From Halichondria panicea (Eukaryota > Porifera > Demospongiae > Suberitida > Halichondriidae), in NCBI RefSeq assembly GCF_963675165.1, contig NC_087384.1, forward strand, positions 3,714,682 through 3,778,681: a stretch of DNA of 64,000 bases, written 5' to 3'. A program made the translations under genes and the position numbers. This document shows, piece by piece, positions 34,166-45,941 of the stretch. The notes under the pieces are model-generated. The model saw nothing but the letters and a program-made list of their open reading frames with translations. It had not been told where the DNA came from and ran no database searches. Each line of letters begins with the position of its first letter. Position 1 is the stretch's first letter.

Positions 34166-34296
34166 TACCGTATACGTGTTTCGATTGCGAGGATTTCCCC
34201 CCCCGCATAGATCGCAAACAAAAGGCACATGCAATAAGGCTTTTACAGTGTCATTCGCAAATGGTTAGCTACGCATTCGAAACTCGGTATACGGTA
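34166..34296. mobile_element. Foldback MITE of the TACCGTAT family, 131 bp
   Basis: TACCGTATACGTGTTTCGAT at the left faces ATTCGAAACTCGGTATACGG TA at the right, an imperfect inverted repeat of about 25 bp. No coding capacity. Confidence 0.7.
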
Positions 34297-34616
34297 TCTC
34301 CTCTATCTGTAACAAAAAAAATTTCACTAATAACCTTCGCATAATTGGCCTTCAATTCGAGTATAATAAAAAGCCTGCAGTTGCATGAGCTTAATTGGTA
34401 CCTGTGTCTGCTAGCATGTATATTCATAGACATATTTCTCATTTTTGTGAGCCCCACAAAAGGTTCAACAAGCCTTTGCCTATAAAACCAGACCTGAAAT
34501 TAAGATTACTTACTTGAATTGGATTTGGCAGAAATATATCAATTTTTGGGAAGGTCTCCCTAGGTAGTAGCCTAATCTGGAGGCCTAATTTGCAAGCAAA
34601 AAAAAAGAAGACTAAC

Positions 34617-35425
34617 ATGTACATAATACATGTGAACACAACAAATTCATATAGCGGCCTATGGCATAATAATTAGCATTTAGCCAGTCTGCGCATATTC
34701 ACACCACGACATTCCAATTCTAGAAACCACTGCAAGAAAGAATGAACACATAGATTTTGTACACACATCAAGCTTTTTGGAATTTGTATCTGGGCAAAGT
34801 GAGTAGATATGTTGCTTTCATTAACACCTATTAATCGGTACGTGAAGTCATATAAAACGTACACATCATTAGGTAATTTTGCACTCACCTGTCCACGCAG
34901 ATTTTGTTCCTGGTTTTGGCTGTGGTTTTGTTAAACCTGTCCCCTAGGATTAATTAAGCAAAGTTCTGATGCTGTCAATTCAAAAAAGAAGACGGACCAG
35001 TTTTCATGAAGGTATATACATGATATACATGTAACTGCATTGTACTTATATATGCACCTTTGTCATTGCTAACATTGTATGAGCTTAATAGTGTATGATT
35101 CTCGAAGGAAAAGCATGGGCTTATATTAGCCTTGGGGATTTTCTGGAATGTGCATGCCTTGATATACTAACTTATACACTAATTTGTAGCCCTTTTGACG
35201 CATTATTCATACATACGTACTTTGTATTAACGTGCGAGTTCGTGTTCTAAGCATTGCCTTTACATCATCACGCTCCTGTTGATTTGGTTATTCGATTAGC
35301 TGTTGTCGGGGTACATGTACATATGTACTCACACTGGCGGCTATCATTTGTGAGCATTTTTACCTCCATGTATAAATGCTTTGGAGTTCATATTCTGAAC
35401 ATAGCTAGTATTTCCATAAACATGT
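34617..35425. repeat. Dispersed duplication, copy 2
   Basis: Second copy of the block described at 32266-33120: direct for 34751-35425, inverted for 34617-34735. It is shorter by several small deletions and lacks the 12-bp duplication of copy 1. Confidence 0.9.
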
Positions 35426-35599
35426 ACCTGTACAGAGGTTGTATATAGCCATTTTGTCACACTCGTACACCTAGCTCCTACAATTTAAGGTATTAGAGTG
35501 ATGGCAAGGGTGGTGGTATTTGGGGGGTATTTGTTGACAAATACTGTACCGTTAATAACCCCTAGTACATGTTATAATCCTTGTGCTTCATTTGTGTGT

Positions 35600-35860
35600 A
35601 TTAGGGTTAGGACTGGCAAGGATCAATGCGCTTTTAAATGCATTTGTTAGTTTTGACATACAACTATCACACACACACCACCCTCCTCACACAGGTCCAA
35701 CCCGTTCCTGTCTCACACTCTCATCATTCATGGGGATTACCCCGCCCACCTACCATTTGGGGCTGTGCATCTGTTGGCTACTAGTAAGTAAGCCAGGCTG
35801 TTGTTACGACGACTCTAACAGTGTGTACAACAAGAATTTCTGCGGACAAGTGAGTTAGAG
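35600..35860 (+). pseudogene. Unrecognised exon-like segment, same dispersed family as 23.6 kb
   Basis: After ATTAGGGTTAGGACTGGCAA (shared with 23630), a CTCACACAG acceptor at about 35694 opens a frame reading SNPFLSHTLIIHGDYPAHLP then FGAVHLLAT before a TA|GTAAGT donor near 35786. It looks like a genuine exon, but the rest of the gene is not found. Family unknown. Confidence 0.3.
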
Positions 35861-35947
35861 AAAAACAGATTACATCATACATTGTATGTGATTCAAAATT
35901 TTAATTTGTCGTTCCCTCTTAAATGCATCTATTGACTGAATTAATCC

Positions 35948-36145
35948 ACACACACACGTACAGGCTTATAGCCAATGCACCGTACATAGCCCCCCCCCAC
36001 ACACACACACACGTACAGGCTTATAGCCAATGCACTGTACATAGCCCCCCCCCCTCCCCCCCACACACACACACGTACAGGCTTAGCCAATGCACTGTAC
36101 ATAGCCCCCCCCCCTCCCCCCACACACACACACGTACAGGCTTAG
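35948..36145. repeat. About 63-bp VNTR with poly-C, CA and CGTACAGGCTTA units
   Basis: Four imperfect units of ACACACGTACAGGCTTA, GCCAATGCACTGTACATAGC and CCCCCCCCTCCCCCC. Confidence 0.9.
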
Positions 36146-36149
36146 TCAG

Positions 36150-37059
36150 GCTCTTGAGACTACCTATGTGGTTGACAAGTATGCTTTTACATGGAAATGC
36201 CTGATTTGAGCTGATCAGCTCTATAAAGCATTATACATGTACATACATCTATAGAATCCATCTATAGAAGTGCTTTTTAACATCAATGAAATTTGGGGTG
36301 AATTACAAGGCAGAGGAATTGTATTCTAGGCGAGCATTAATTATTCCAGAGAAAAGAGTTGTGTATGTGGTAAGCATTGTGGCCTACCAGGATCATGTAG
36401 ACCTCACAAATGGATTTTCACACATGTGGGACTGAGTGCGCATGCGCACAATATTGTGCAAGAGGTTGAAGTTCACGGATGGCTGTGCTTTCTGGCATTG
36501 AAGAATTGACTCTACTTGCTGCTCTTTTGTGACCCAACCTCCTCTGGTTCTGTGTTCTCTGAAGTTACTATGTACATGCACTCACCCATACATGTCAAGT
36601 CACGGATCGCAAATTCACTTTAAAGTTCGTTCTCGAGTTATAGCTAGCCAGCTACAAAGGAACTGTGTTGACAAAGGAAAAACGAGTGCAACGAGTCCCT
36701 CAAAGAGAGCAAACTGCTTCTTTTGTACCTGGGCGAGCACCTCTCCCAGTAAGAGGCTCTCTTTCTATTAGACCTCAGTTCCATAACAAGCCGCTTGACC
36801 TTCCTCCTCCGCCAAGTGCCCAGTCCACATTTGCGAACACTCTTATTCTCAACTCTAGCTGCAATTTTATATCCTTTTGTGTAATAACTCTAGTCCATGT
36901 GTCATTGTCTTGTAAACTTTTGATGTTTGATTGATGAATGGTGATTGATGAATCAGGTCGTTACATAATGACTGAGTGATACCATAAATTATTGGCACGC
37001 ATGACAGCTAGGTGATATACAACACAACAAGATAATTAAAATTGTTCACACTTAAATTC
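36150..37059. other. Non-coding stretch, no gene seen
   Basis: Frames at 36529-36934 have no recognisable motif. A 13-bp duplication (CATCTATAGAATC-type) lies near 36247. Confidence 0.45.
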
Positions 37060-37493
37060 ACCTCTAATCGTAATATTGATTCCAGCATAATATCCTGGAC
37101 CACTACGCTATACCACGCGGTACTTCACCCATGAAAACTGAACATCTTCAACAACATTTCTGGTGATTGCAGAGTGGACATGCTCCAATGCTTCACGCAC
37201 CACATAACCTATCGTATCCACTTTTCTTTCAGCTTGCAGCGAAAAGCAATTGCCCTTGCATCGTATGGATTAATGGTTTCACAAAATATGTTTACAGGTG
37301 TCTCTATCCCATTCTTTTGCAATTCAGCGACTTGTTTCAGAGCATCTTGATAGTCAACAGAGCGGCTTGCACCAATGCACTTGAACGTGACAGTGTGAGA
37401 TGCTGAGAGAGAGAGTTGTGGAGTTGTGTCATCAGATGGAATGCTTTCTTCGTCAGCACAATTTTCTTCAACGTCGTTGGCAAGCAATTCCAT
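37060..37493 (-). pseudogene. HIRAN-like domain protein fragment, frameshift and nonsense
   Basis: The - frame reads VTFKCIGASRSVDYQDALKQ, ETPVNIFCETINPYDARAIAF and KEKWIR, then stops at TAG because of a one-base loss. One frame over, it continues IGYVVREALEHVHSAITRNV, SWVKYRVV, a TAG where Trp would fit, and RSGPGYYAGINITIRGEF. The NPYDxxAIAF ... IGYV pattern is that of a HIRAN-like domain, a module associated with DNA-processing proteins and with mobile-element genes in invertebrates. Two lesions make it a pseudogene. Confidence 0.5.
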
Positions 37494-37499
37494 TGATTC

Positions 37500-39838
37500 A
37501 AAATCATCGTTTCAAAATCAATCCACTACATATGGCAAACAAACCGTTGTGCTTACACAGGCAGCAAAGATGGCAGGCTGCATAATAATTGATCACATAA
37601 TTCCGAGCGAAGCGAAGCGAGGCTATAATCGTGCTGGGTTCAATCGAGATCAACGAGAGTAGATGGGTAGCTTCGACACAGCCCTGCATCACAGCGAACA
37701 AACGCATCAAAACACTCCGTCTCAGACTACTCCATCTCATTTTAACCATTGTTAATTGCTACCTCCACTTCAACTCGACTGCCATGATCTCAAAATTGGG
37801 TAGGTTGTACATGAACGGTTTGCCAATAGACAATATAGTCCATGACTCTTCTTCCCTTTGAGAAAACCACCAATACCCCTGGCATTGAGCAAGGACTGAA
37901 AAAAGAACTCTGAGAAGAAGCCATTGGACTTAGAGAAAGTTGTCTTATGATGATAATGACGCGCGTCCAACCTCTCCTGATACAGTCATGCACTGACGTA
38001 ATGACCAAAAATCCAGAGACACCTAAAAATAGAACTGCCCACCAATCGGATTGCAGATTTGTGACCAGAGCACTAGAGCACTAGAGCACATTTAGGAGTA
38101 TAAAAAGCAGCTACACCAGTCTGCCTACTGTCTTCTTCGTGGGATCGTTTTTGCACACACTAACAGCTATATCGTCTCAACTCAACCAGCTCTACCGTCT
38201 CACCCAACTAGGTGTATCGTCTCAACTCAACCAGCTCTACCGTCTCACCCAACCAGCTTTGGACTCGACCAGAAATTTGCACCCGTCTCCAACAGCTGAA
38301 CTCTACCTATCCGCCAGCTCTACCATCTCTCTCAACAAAGCAGGTTCGTTTGTGTCGTGATTATAAAATGTCAGTTACAAAATTTTAGATGCGTCGGGTT
38401 ACTTTTATGGATTTTGCGGTGTATAGTTAATTTTGCTGTATAGTTAATGCCTTTTGGCCCAAAGCCATAGTCCATGTGGTGTGCAGTATTTGTCTTTGTA
38501 GACTGCTCAATGATAATGAAGTGCAAGCTAAGGCGCGGTTATAGTCACGTTTTCTTGGATCTCAATTTGTAGATTTGCAAAACAACGTTTCGTTCTCGGA
38601 GTAGAGCCAGCTAACTAGGTTTCTTCTTGGAATAGCCTTTTTAGAACAGTTAAACTTGTCCATGGACTTTTGTTGCTTTTGTTGTCTTGTGTAATTGCTG
38701 AAACTTGCGCAATAATTATTTGTGTAATATTTGGCAAAATCTCAGCCATCAAGTGACCTCAGAGCTCATGCCCACCTAGCCTCGATCCCAGGCCGCACTG
38801 AAGATGGGCCTGGTACTGTTAGCACTCTCCAGAAACTGGGGACTCTGGATAACATCGTATATGCTCAGTAAAACAATGACGGTCACAACGAACGGAAGTG
38901 CTGCTTGCTAAGACAACTCAACCATAAAGCCTCTTCTGTCTTCAGACTAGTGTGCAAGCCTTCAATTGTTTAATTTATCGCTGTGTATAGTTACTACTGT
39001 ATAGTTCACACAAACTTCCAACGTAGGAAATAATAAACCGTTCTTGTTCCGTTTGTATAAATTGTTTACTTAACTTTGCTTGGTTCTCCAGTTCCCTAGT
39101 CCTCTGAACTATCCAGCCTTCGTACCTCTTCAGTGTCTATTCAATGGCTTCCCGAAGGTTAGATATACTGTGTTAAGATTTACTGTATTAAGTAACGCAG
39201 AGCCTCTAATTGTACAAGGAAAAGCCAGTTCACAAGGCCAAGGGAGGTCAAATAACTCTGCCCCCCATGCCATGGCTAACAACCCCTTTGCCTAATCGTT
39301 TAGATGAAACCTACCTAAAAAGACAGTCAACAATGCGTTGTCATAATAATAATCTTGGCTGTATAGCCACTGCCAATAGCTGGCTTGTCTGGTTTTGTGA
39401 ATAAGCGTAAGGAGGAAATGTATTCCAACCATGGTATGCTGCTGGTTGCACTGGTACTTATAGGGTGAGTTTCCTAAACAATGCCTTGCCAACGCCAAGT
39501 ATTAATTGGACTACTAGGTGCCCTGAAAGCTACTAGTAGTTGGCTTGGCTGCTTAGCATTTGTAACATTCATTCCAGAAAAGTATACCCAGAGACACCAG
39601 ACGTTTTCTCTCTCCCATGCTACTAATGAGGCCTCGAGGCTAGGCAAAACCGAAGGCTCACACTCTACCATACCTCAGAATTAGCATGTTTCAACTCCAT
39701 TCTTCCAACTAATCGCCTCCTTCATAGCTGCTTACCAGCTCGTTTGATTGGCTACCACTAAGGTTTCTCCAATAACCTTATTTAGGGAATAAACTGAACT
39801 GTAAGATCATTAGCACTACACTGTAAGCATTTGATATG
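37500..39838. other. Non-coding stretch with a 45-bp tandem repeat
   Basis: No gene supported. 38171-38215 (ATCGTCTCAACTCAACCAGC...) is duplicated at 38216-38260. Text at 38480-38650 (CTGCTCAATGATAATGAAGT..., ATTTGCAAAACAACGTTTCG) recurs in diverged form at 61860-62030, indicating an interspersed repeat. CTCGATCCCAGGCCGC near 38770 recurs near 51287. Confidence 0.45.
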
Positions 39839-40023
39839 TGTAACACAGGCTATCTGGCCTGCTATTTAGTTAGATTCAACTAGATTACTTTCACAGTAAA
39901 TATTGACATTAACATGTGTGTTCTTATCACCATCATGTGTCCATCACATGACACTTACATAATACATAAATTAAATGAATAAGATTACAATGAATAACAT
40001 AACTAGAATAGGCTATCATCACA
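39839..40023 (-). repeat. 3' LTR of the Ty3/gypsy element
   Basis: 185 bp, TG...CA ends, same sequence as 45151-45335; adjacent polypurine tract at 40024-40036. Confidence 0.95.
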
Positions 40024-40125
40024 ATTCCCCCTCCTGAGAGAAAATCTCGTCCTCGAGATTGGCACAGTGAAGCCGCATGTAACTAATTACCAAACAAAAA
40101 CAAAAACAAAACACAGTTATACAGT

Positions 40126-43100
40126 TTAGTTACCAGCCGAAGCTGTTCGAGATCTCGTCATCGGTCCAGTATAGGAATCGGGTACAACTTGAGGTATAGT
40201 GCGGTGTTGCTGGTCACTAGCAATCTGGGCGTACTTGCGTGGAGTAGATCCTCGCCACGACTGATCAGGAAGTTCTTCATAACATTTTCGAACACGGTTC
40301 AGGGAAACAAAGATTGATTGAGACTTGGGTTCGTCAACAAGTCGAACTTCTGCATTCGTCGGTGTCAAACTCAAGACACGAAACGGTCCATGGAATGGTC
40401 TTGCAAATTTCCAAGTTTTGCCTTGAACTTCGCTTGGCATGTGAACCATGACGCGTTGACCAACTTCGAGGTTAGGTTCTTTGGCTGACCTGTCATACAT
40501 ACTTTTCTGATGTTTCTGTTTGTCAGTAATGCACTCTTGGGCTGTTTGCCATGCACTAGACAGTCCTGCTACCAATTCTGTTTTATAATCGTCTAGATCT
40601 ACCACATAAGGTGAGCGCTCGCGCGAGAGAGCTTCTAGCACTGGCAACGTGGGGTCTCTACCGTAAAGCAAAAAGAAAGGCGACTCCCGAGTAGACTCTT
40701 GTACCGAAACACGGTAAGCATACAAAACATACGACAAATGCCGATCCCAGTCATGACCAAAGCGTTCAACTGTCTTTGCCAACATCTGAATGAGAGTGCT
40801 GTTAAACCGCTCACACAAGCCATTAGTTTGCGGGTGGTACCCAGATGTGTTGAGTTTTTGCACATCAAACAATTTGCATACCTCCGCTACCAGCTCCGAA
40901 AGAAAGTTAGCACCACGATCAGAAAGAAGCTCGTGTGGTGCTCCATGCCGACAGACAACATACTCCACAAACATCCTCGCAATAGTTTCAGCTTTCTGAT
41001 CTGGAAGAGCAACAACTTCCACCCATTTGGTAAGATAATCAATGAATACCAATGCATATTGATTTCCATCAAGAGTTAAAGGCAACTGCAAAACATCAAC
41101 CCCAACTTTCGAAAACGGTCCTCCAACAGTAATAGGTTGTAGTGGTGGCTTGATAGACCGACTCTGACCTTTCCTAGAAGCACAAACCAAACATGACCGA
41201 CAATAGTGTCTGACTGCTGCTCGCATCCCTGGCCACCAATACCGACGGCGAAGTAGCTCATAGATTCTCTTTTCCGCAAAGTGCCCTGAAAATTTACCAT
41301 CATGTGCCTCCTGAATTAAACCCTCTCGTCTCTCCTGTGGAACAACTAGACACCACCTGCCAGGAGTATTAGCACACTCATGATAAAGAAGGCCATCTGT
41401 CAAATCAAAAGCCTCACTGTTAATAACCACCTTCCTCGCCTCTGCATCATCACCTGGCAACGTACCATCTTCGAGATAAGCAATAATTGACTTGAATTGA
41501 GAATCTTTACGCTGTTGGAGTCCGACCCCCTCACTCTCTGCAACTACACACGATACCGATGCCACTGGATTCCTAGACAAAGCGTCTGCACAGCTATTTG
41601 TTTTCCCTGGCCGATATTTGATATCAAGGTCCATCTCCTGTATAATCAATGCCCAACGGGCCAATTTAGCAGAAGGGTTGCTAGTACTGAAAAGAGAAGT
41701 ACAAGCTGCATGATCCGTGAGTACAAGACAATGATGTCCCAACAAGTACGACCGATAGTACTTCACTGCCCAAACAATTGCTAACGTTTCAAGCTCTGTG
41801 ATGTGGTAATTCCGCTCATGCTTGTGAAGTGTCCGAGATGCATATGCCACTGGGTGTACCTGACCCTTCTCGTCCTCCTGTGCCAAAACCGCACCTAACC
41901 CTGCTAAGCTAGCATCAGTTTCCAAAACAAAGGTATGCCCAGGGCCAAACTGAGGGTAGGCTAGAACTGGGGCAGTACAAAGCAAGTTCTTGAGCTTATC
42001 AAAAGCTCCCTGACAATGTGTTGTCCACTCAAACAAAACACCCTTCTTCGTGAGTGCAGTTAACGGTGACGAAACTGCTGCAAAATTCTTAATGAAGCGT
42101 CGGTAGTAAGAAGCTAACCCCAAAAACTGTCGAAGCGTGAGAACATCAGTTGGTACCGGAAAGTGCTGAACCTTCTCGACTTTGGACACATCTGGAGCAA
42201 TCCCCTGCCTAGAGATAGTGTGACCCAAATACTTCACCTGTTCCTGCAAAAAGACACATTTTCCAACTTTCAGCTTCAAGTTAGCTGCCCGCAACCGCTC
42301 AAAAACAACCTGCAAATGCTCAAGATGCTCTTCAAATGTCCGTGAACACACCAAGATGTCGTCGATATAGACAAAACAACTCTTCCCATCAATCCCTGCA
42401 AGAACCGTCTGCATCAAACGCTGAAAGGTAGAAGGAGCGTTACATAAACCAAACGGCATCCGATTAAACTCAAAGAGTCCACAATGCGTAGTAAACGCTG
42501 TCTTTTCCTTGGCAGATGAGTCAAGTGGAATCTGCCAAAACCCTGAAGAAAGATCAAGAGTGGAGAAAAATCTACCCCTACCTAGGGTGTCCAAGATATC
42601 TTCTATGCGAGGAATGGGGTAGACGTCCTTTTTAGTGATTGCATTCAACCTCCTAAAGTCTACACAAAACCGTGTTGTTCCATCCTTCTTGGGGACCAAT
42701 ACGATTGGACTGGCCCAAGGACTCACAGAAGGCGAGACCACACCCTTGGTCTCCATGTCGGCAACCATCCGTGCTATTCTTTCCCTATGCACAAAAGGAG
42801 TACGTCGGGGATACTGCTTGATTGGTGCATGGTCCCCTGTGTCGATCTTGTGCTGAGCGACTGCTGTGCATCCCAACTCATCATCAGATAAAGCAAAGAC
42901 ATCCCTATAGGCAGCCACCAATGCCTTCAACTTGTCATTGTTCCGTGCAGCTATGTTCACAGGCCACTGTATGATATCCAAGAGCTTCTGTGGCTGTTCT
43001 CCTGTCACCACCGCAACGTGAGCAGCGTCCATACATGTTCCCTCACCCTCAGGGAGTCCAACAACATCGGCCAACTCGTGTTCAGCACTCTCCAAAAGAA

Positions 43101-45123
43101 GTTCAGCTTGACCTAGCAACGTTCCCTCCTCAAGATACACATCTCTCTGGTGATAGTTCATTACTGGGATCAACACCTTTCCTTGACTGTTTACACTGAC
43201 GAGAGACTCCAAGGCACCAAGTCCATGAGTCTCCAAAGAACATGGATCAGGCTCAAAAACAACACACTCACCCTCTTGCAACTCTATATCAACTGCTGCC
43301 TCAACAAACGACCTAGACCTAGCTGGGATAGCCTTAGTTCGAATCAAATTCACGGAAGCTGTAGTGACTGGGACTGAACCTGCCATCCTAAGAGGTATAC
43401 CATTGCTATCAAGAAACGAAAGTCCCAGAGCTGGTGCTGCATTCATCCCTATCAAACAATCCTGACTGCTGTCTGGCTGCACAAAGAAAACAGTAGGCAC
43501 CGATGTTCCACCTGCCTCTACTTGCAACGTCACTTGAGCTGTGACATTCAGCTCGTGTTGACCTGCCACTCCATCCTTACCATACAAACGTACTGTTGCT
43601 GGCTCGAGCTTAGGTACAGCTTTGCCATGCTTCCTCAACTGCCGTCCAACCCTATGCAAAAGTGACCGAGAGATAATACTAGATTGAGAACCTGTGTCAA
43701 CCATCGCCGCTACCTGAACTCCGTCCACAAGTACATCTAACTCCAAGGTGTGACCAACAGCTACAAGCGAACCGCGAGCTGAAACTGCACCAACGTGTAC
43801 CTCTGTGGTATCAAGTAAACCCTGCTCTTTTTGACATCTCCTCTGCCTCAAGATATCCTCTACCTGCTCATCTGATAAAGTCGCTAATGAATCCTTGGCT
43901 TCGATAGTTGCGGAAGTGGATCCCGACTGTTTCCCAGGAGCCTCGCTCCTGTCTTGTGTGGACTTAGATTCTGTTTGACGTGCTCCTTCCTGTGACTGGG
44001 GACAGTTACGTTTGAAATGTCCTAAACCACCACACCCAAAACACTTAAGAGTAGACTGCCGCTTCCGAGGTGGTTCACCTTTCTCTCCCTGCTGCTTCTC
44101 TCCCTGCTGCTTTCTGGGTGAAGAGTCACGTGGTTCCCAACTAGACCGATACTGCTGCTCATGTCGCTCGGCGGTTCTAGCACGTTCATACAAAGCATTA
44201 AACGACTCTCCAAGTCTAGGTGCTCCCAATTTCCGTTGCCATTTGGGTAGCAATGCCTGAAAAAACCTGCCCTTTAACAACCTATCTAGCTCTGTCGTCT
44301 CGAGAGTAGGAAAAGCTTTCTTGCCTAGTGTCATTAACTCCAAACCCAACTTCTCTACTGACTGATTTTTCTGTGTAAGCTGATGAAACTCCAAACCCCT
44401 CAATTCCTCAATATCAATAGGTTTAAACCTGTCCTTAAGAGCGTCTATGAGTTGACCGTAGTTGCTGCGCTTGGCGGGCGGCAACAGTTCAAAAACCTGT
44501 AAAGCGGTGCCAGTAAGGTACTGCTTGATGTGATAACATTTAAGCTCATCAGTCCAAGACAACATGGTAGCTCTCTCCTCAAACCTGTCTAACCAACGTT
44601 CAAAACTATTAGCTTCTGCCTCAACATCCTCTCCAGTAAACAAAAGTAACGGGGGCGCACTCTGCACTGACAACGCATTTGTTTGCATAACCAAAAGCTT
44701 AGCCTGAGACTCCAAAAAGCCTTGAAACACACTCTGAAGACTAGAAGGACCACCACCAGTCAAACCGCCAACCAAATCAGAGACCACACGCGCCTCGCTA
44801 TACACTCTCTCACACTCGCCACTCACCCTAGTAAGTTGCTCATCACTGGCCGTGATGGCGTCCTGGGCCTCCCGGAGCTGTACTTGTAGGTCCTCCACCA
44901 TCGCACGCAGCTCCTGCATCTCTCGAGTGACTTCAGTACTTGGCTCCGACTGTTCCTCCGTGTCAGCCATAGTTCCACGTCTCAGAGGTCTTCTTCTGGT
45001 TGTAGTAGTAGTAGGAAGGCTCTCTTGACTATCAAGTAGTGCCTTCAATTCACGTCTTGACATAAAATTCTTTGCATCAGCAAAATTCTTCTCCAACGGA
45101 CTTCTAACGATAGTAGGTTCCAA
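40126..45123 (-). CDS. Gag-Pol polyprotein of the Ty3/gypsy retrotransposon
   Basis: A single uninterrupted 1665-codon frame starting 27 nt after the 5' LTR. In order (approximate residues): coiled-coil gag (1-330); CCHC zinc knuckle CFGCGGLGHFKRNC (about 360); aspartic protease with DTGSQ (about 474); reverse transcriptase with YIDDILV (about 919); RNase H with ETDASLAGLG (about 1068); integrase with HHCC finger ending CRSCLVC (about 1310), DDE residues in VGVDVLQL, SDRGANF and NGLCERFN (about 1342, 1402 and 1437), and a GPF motif (about 1580). RT before integrase is the Ty3 order. Gag and pol share one frame, so there is no frameshift signal. All catalytic residues are present; it could be autonomous. 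Confidence 0.96.
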   Translation of the reverse strand: MEPTIVRSPLEKNFADAKNFMSRRELKALLDSQESLPTTTTTRRRPLRRGTMADTEEQSEPSTEVTREMQELRAMVEDLQVQLREAQDAITASDEQLTRVSGECERVYSEARVVSDLVGGLTGGGPSSLQSVFQGFLESQAKLLVMQTNALSVQSAPPLLLFTGEDVEAEANSFERWLDRFEERATMLSWTDELKCYHIKQYLTGTALQVFELLPPAKRSNYGQLIDALKDRFKPIDIEELRGLEFHQLTQKNQSVEKLGLELMTLGKKAFPTLETTELDRLLKGRFFQALLPKWQRKLGAPRLGESFNALYERARTAERHEQQYRSSWEPRDSSPRKQQGEKQQGEKGEPPRKRQSTLKCFGCGGLGHFKRNCPQSQEGARQTESKSTQDRSEAPGKQSGSTSATIEAKDSLATLSDEQVEDILRQRRCQKEQGLLDTTEVHVGAVSARGSLVAVGHTLELDVLVDGVQVAAMVDTGSQSSIISRSLLHRVGRQLRKHGKAVPKLEPATVRLYGKDGVAGQHELNVTAQVTLQVEAGGTSVPTVFFVQPDSSQDCLIGMNAAPALGLSFLDSNGIPLRMAGSVPVTTASVNLIRTKAIPARSRSFVEAAVDIELQEGECVVFEPDPCSLETHGLGALESLVSVNSQGKVLIPVMNYHQRDVYLEEGTLLGQAELLLESAEHELADVVGLPEGEGTCMDAAHVAVVTGEQPQKLLDIIQWPVNIAARNNDKLKALVAAYRDVFALSDDELGCTAVAQHKIDTGDHAPIKQYPRRTPFVHRERIARMVADMETKGVVSPSVSPWASPIVLVPKKDGTTRFCVDFRRLNAITKKDVYPIPRIEDILDTLGRGRFFSTLDLSSGFWQIPLDSSAKEKTAFTTHCGLFEFNRMPFGLCNAPSTFQRLMQTVLAGIDGKSCFVYIDDILVCSRTFEEHLEHLQVVFERLRAANLKLKVGKCVFLQEQVKYLGHTISRQGIAPDVSKVEKVQHFPVPTDVLTLRQFLGLASYYRRFIKNFAAVSSPLTALTKKGVLFEWTTHCQGAFDKLKNLLCTAPVLAYPQFGPGHTFVLETDASLAGLGAVLAQEDEKGQVHPVAYASRTLHKHERNYHITELETLAIVWAVKYYRSYLLGHHCLVLTDHAACTSLFSTSNPSAKLARWALIIQEMDLDIKYRPGKTNSCADALSRNPVASVSCVVAESEGVGLQQRKDSQFKSIIAYLEDGTLPGDDAEARKVVINSEAFDLTDGLLYHECANTPGRWCLVVPQERREGLIQEAHDGKFSGHFAEKRIYELLRRRYWWPGMRAAVRHYCRSCLVCASRKGQSRSIKPPLQPITVGGPFSKVGVDVLQLPLTLDGNQYALVFIDYLTKWVEVVALPDQKAETIARMFVEYVVCRHGAPHELLSDRGANFLSELVAEVCKLFDVQKLNTSGYHPQTNGLCERFNSTLIQMLAKTVERFGHDWDRHLSYVLYAYRVSVQESTRESPFFLLYGRDPTLPVLEALSRERSPYVVDLDDYKTELVAGLSSAWQTAQECITDKQKHQKSMYDRSAKEPNLEVGQRVMVHMPSEVQGKTWKFARPFHGPFRVLSLTPTNAEVRLVDEPKSQSIFVSLNRVRKCYEELPDQSWRGSTPRKYAQIASDQQHRTIPQVVPDSYTGPMTRSRTASAGN

Positions 45124-45150
45124 AAGAACGTTACTGGCTGGGTCGCCAAA

Positions 45151-45335
45151 TGTAACACAGGCTATCTGGCCTGCTATTTAGTTAGATTCAACTAGATTAC
45201 TTTCACAGTAAATATTGACATTAACATGTGTGTTCTTATCACCATCATGTGTCCATCACATGACACTTACATAATACATAAATTAAATGAATAAGATTAC
45301 AATGAATAACATAACTAGAATAGGCTATCATCACA
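45151..45335 (-). repeat. 5' LTR of the Ty3/gypsy element
   Basis: 185 bp, identical by eye to the 3' LTR; presumed promoter for the - strand element. Confidence 0.95.
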
Positions 45336-45941
45336 TATGGCTCTGTAGAACAGAAGCCTTATAGATCAACTGTGCTCATAAATGCCATAGACATGTAGTT
45401 CCAAGTTCTTGGCTTTTGCTGCTTCTGTAAATTTTTAACAAAAAGAACATTATGACGTCATTATTCCTTATGATACCGCCCACCTGCATGTGTTTGCGGT
45501 CATAGGAAAATTGGCTTAGGCAAAGTATGATCTAACCCATGATGCTTTTTTTTCAATAGTGATCAGATGAATTTGAAGCACACTGGTGACCCCCCCCCCC
45601 CCCCCCCAAAAGGCACAAGCAAGAATGTATGCTTAATTTTTACAATCAGCGCTATTAGTATAGTTAATAGTATGGTTACTCGTGTAATATGGGATTAATA
45701 GCACGAGTAATTAATCCCGTATTGCTTGTTAATCGTTTACGATGCAGTTTTAAATAAGAATTTTAATTAAGAATTAACACAAAGAAGACTCTGCAACCAA
45801 GAGTTTCTACAAGCCTCAAGCAACGTTAAAGCTTCCCTCTGGCTAGTGTACATAAAAAAAACTAAGTGGCATCTAAGCCAGCGTAATGTATACCCATACC
45901 TAACCCTGATTGTTGTTATCACAGTCTTTTCTTTTTTGCAG
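45336..45941. other. Non-coding stretch with C18 run and MITE-like fragment
   Basis: C18 at 45590-45607. At 45640-45760, TTAATAGTATGGTTACTCGTG and ATTAATCCC/GGGATTAAT inverted units resemble fragments at 15050 and 25980, probably one MITE family. Confidence 0.5.

Larger units (their letters stand above)
39839..45335 (-). mobile_element. Complete Ty3/gypsy-type LTR retrotransposon, 5497 bp
   Basis: Two 185-bp LTRs (39839-40023 and 45151-45335) start TGTAACACAGGC, end ATCATCACA and appear identical. A 4-bp target duplication TATG flanks the element (39835-39838 and 45336-45339). On the - strand, the primer-binding site begins TGGCGACCCAGCC two bases after the 5' LTR, and a polypurine tract (AGGAGGGGGAAT) abuts the 3' LTR. 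One long gag-pol ORF, no env. Identical LTRs and an intact frame point to a recent insertion. Confidence 0.97.

Noticed and set aside
44070..44120. 15-bp duplication in gag of the Ty3 element as another frame-breaking event
   Set aside because: It is in frame (QQGEK repeated) and does not disturb the polyprotein; ordinary short coding repeat.
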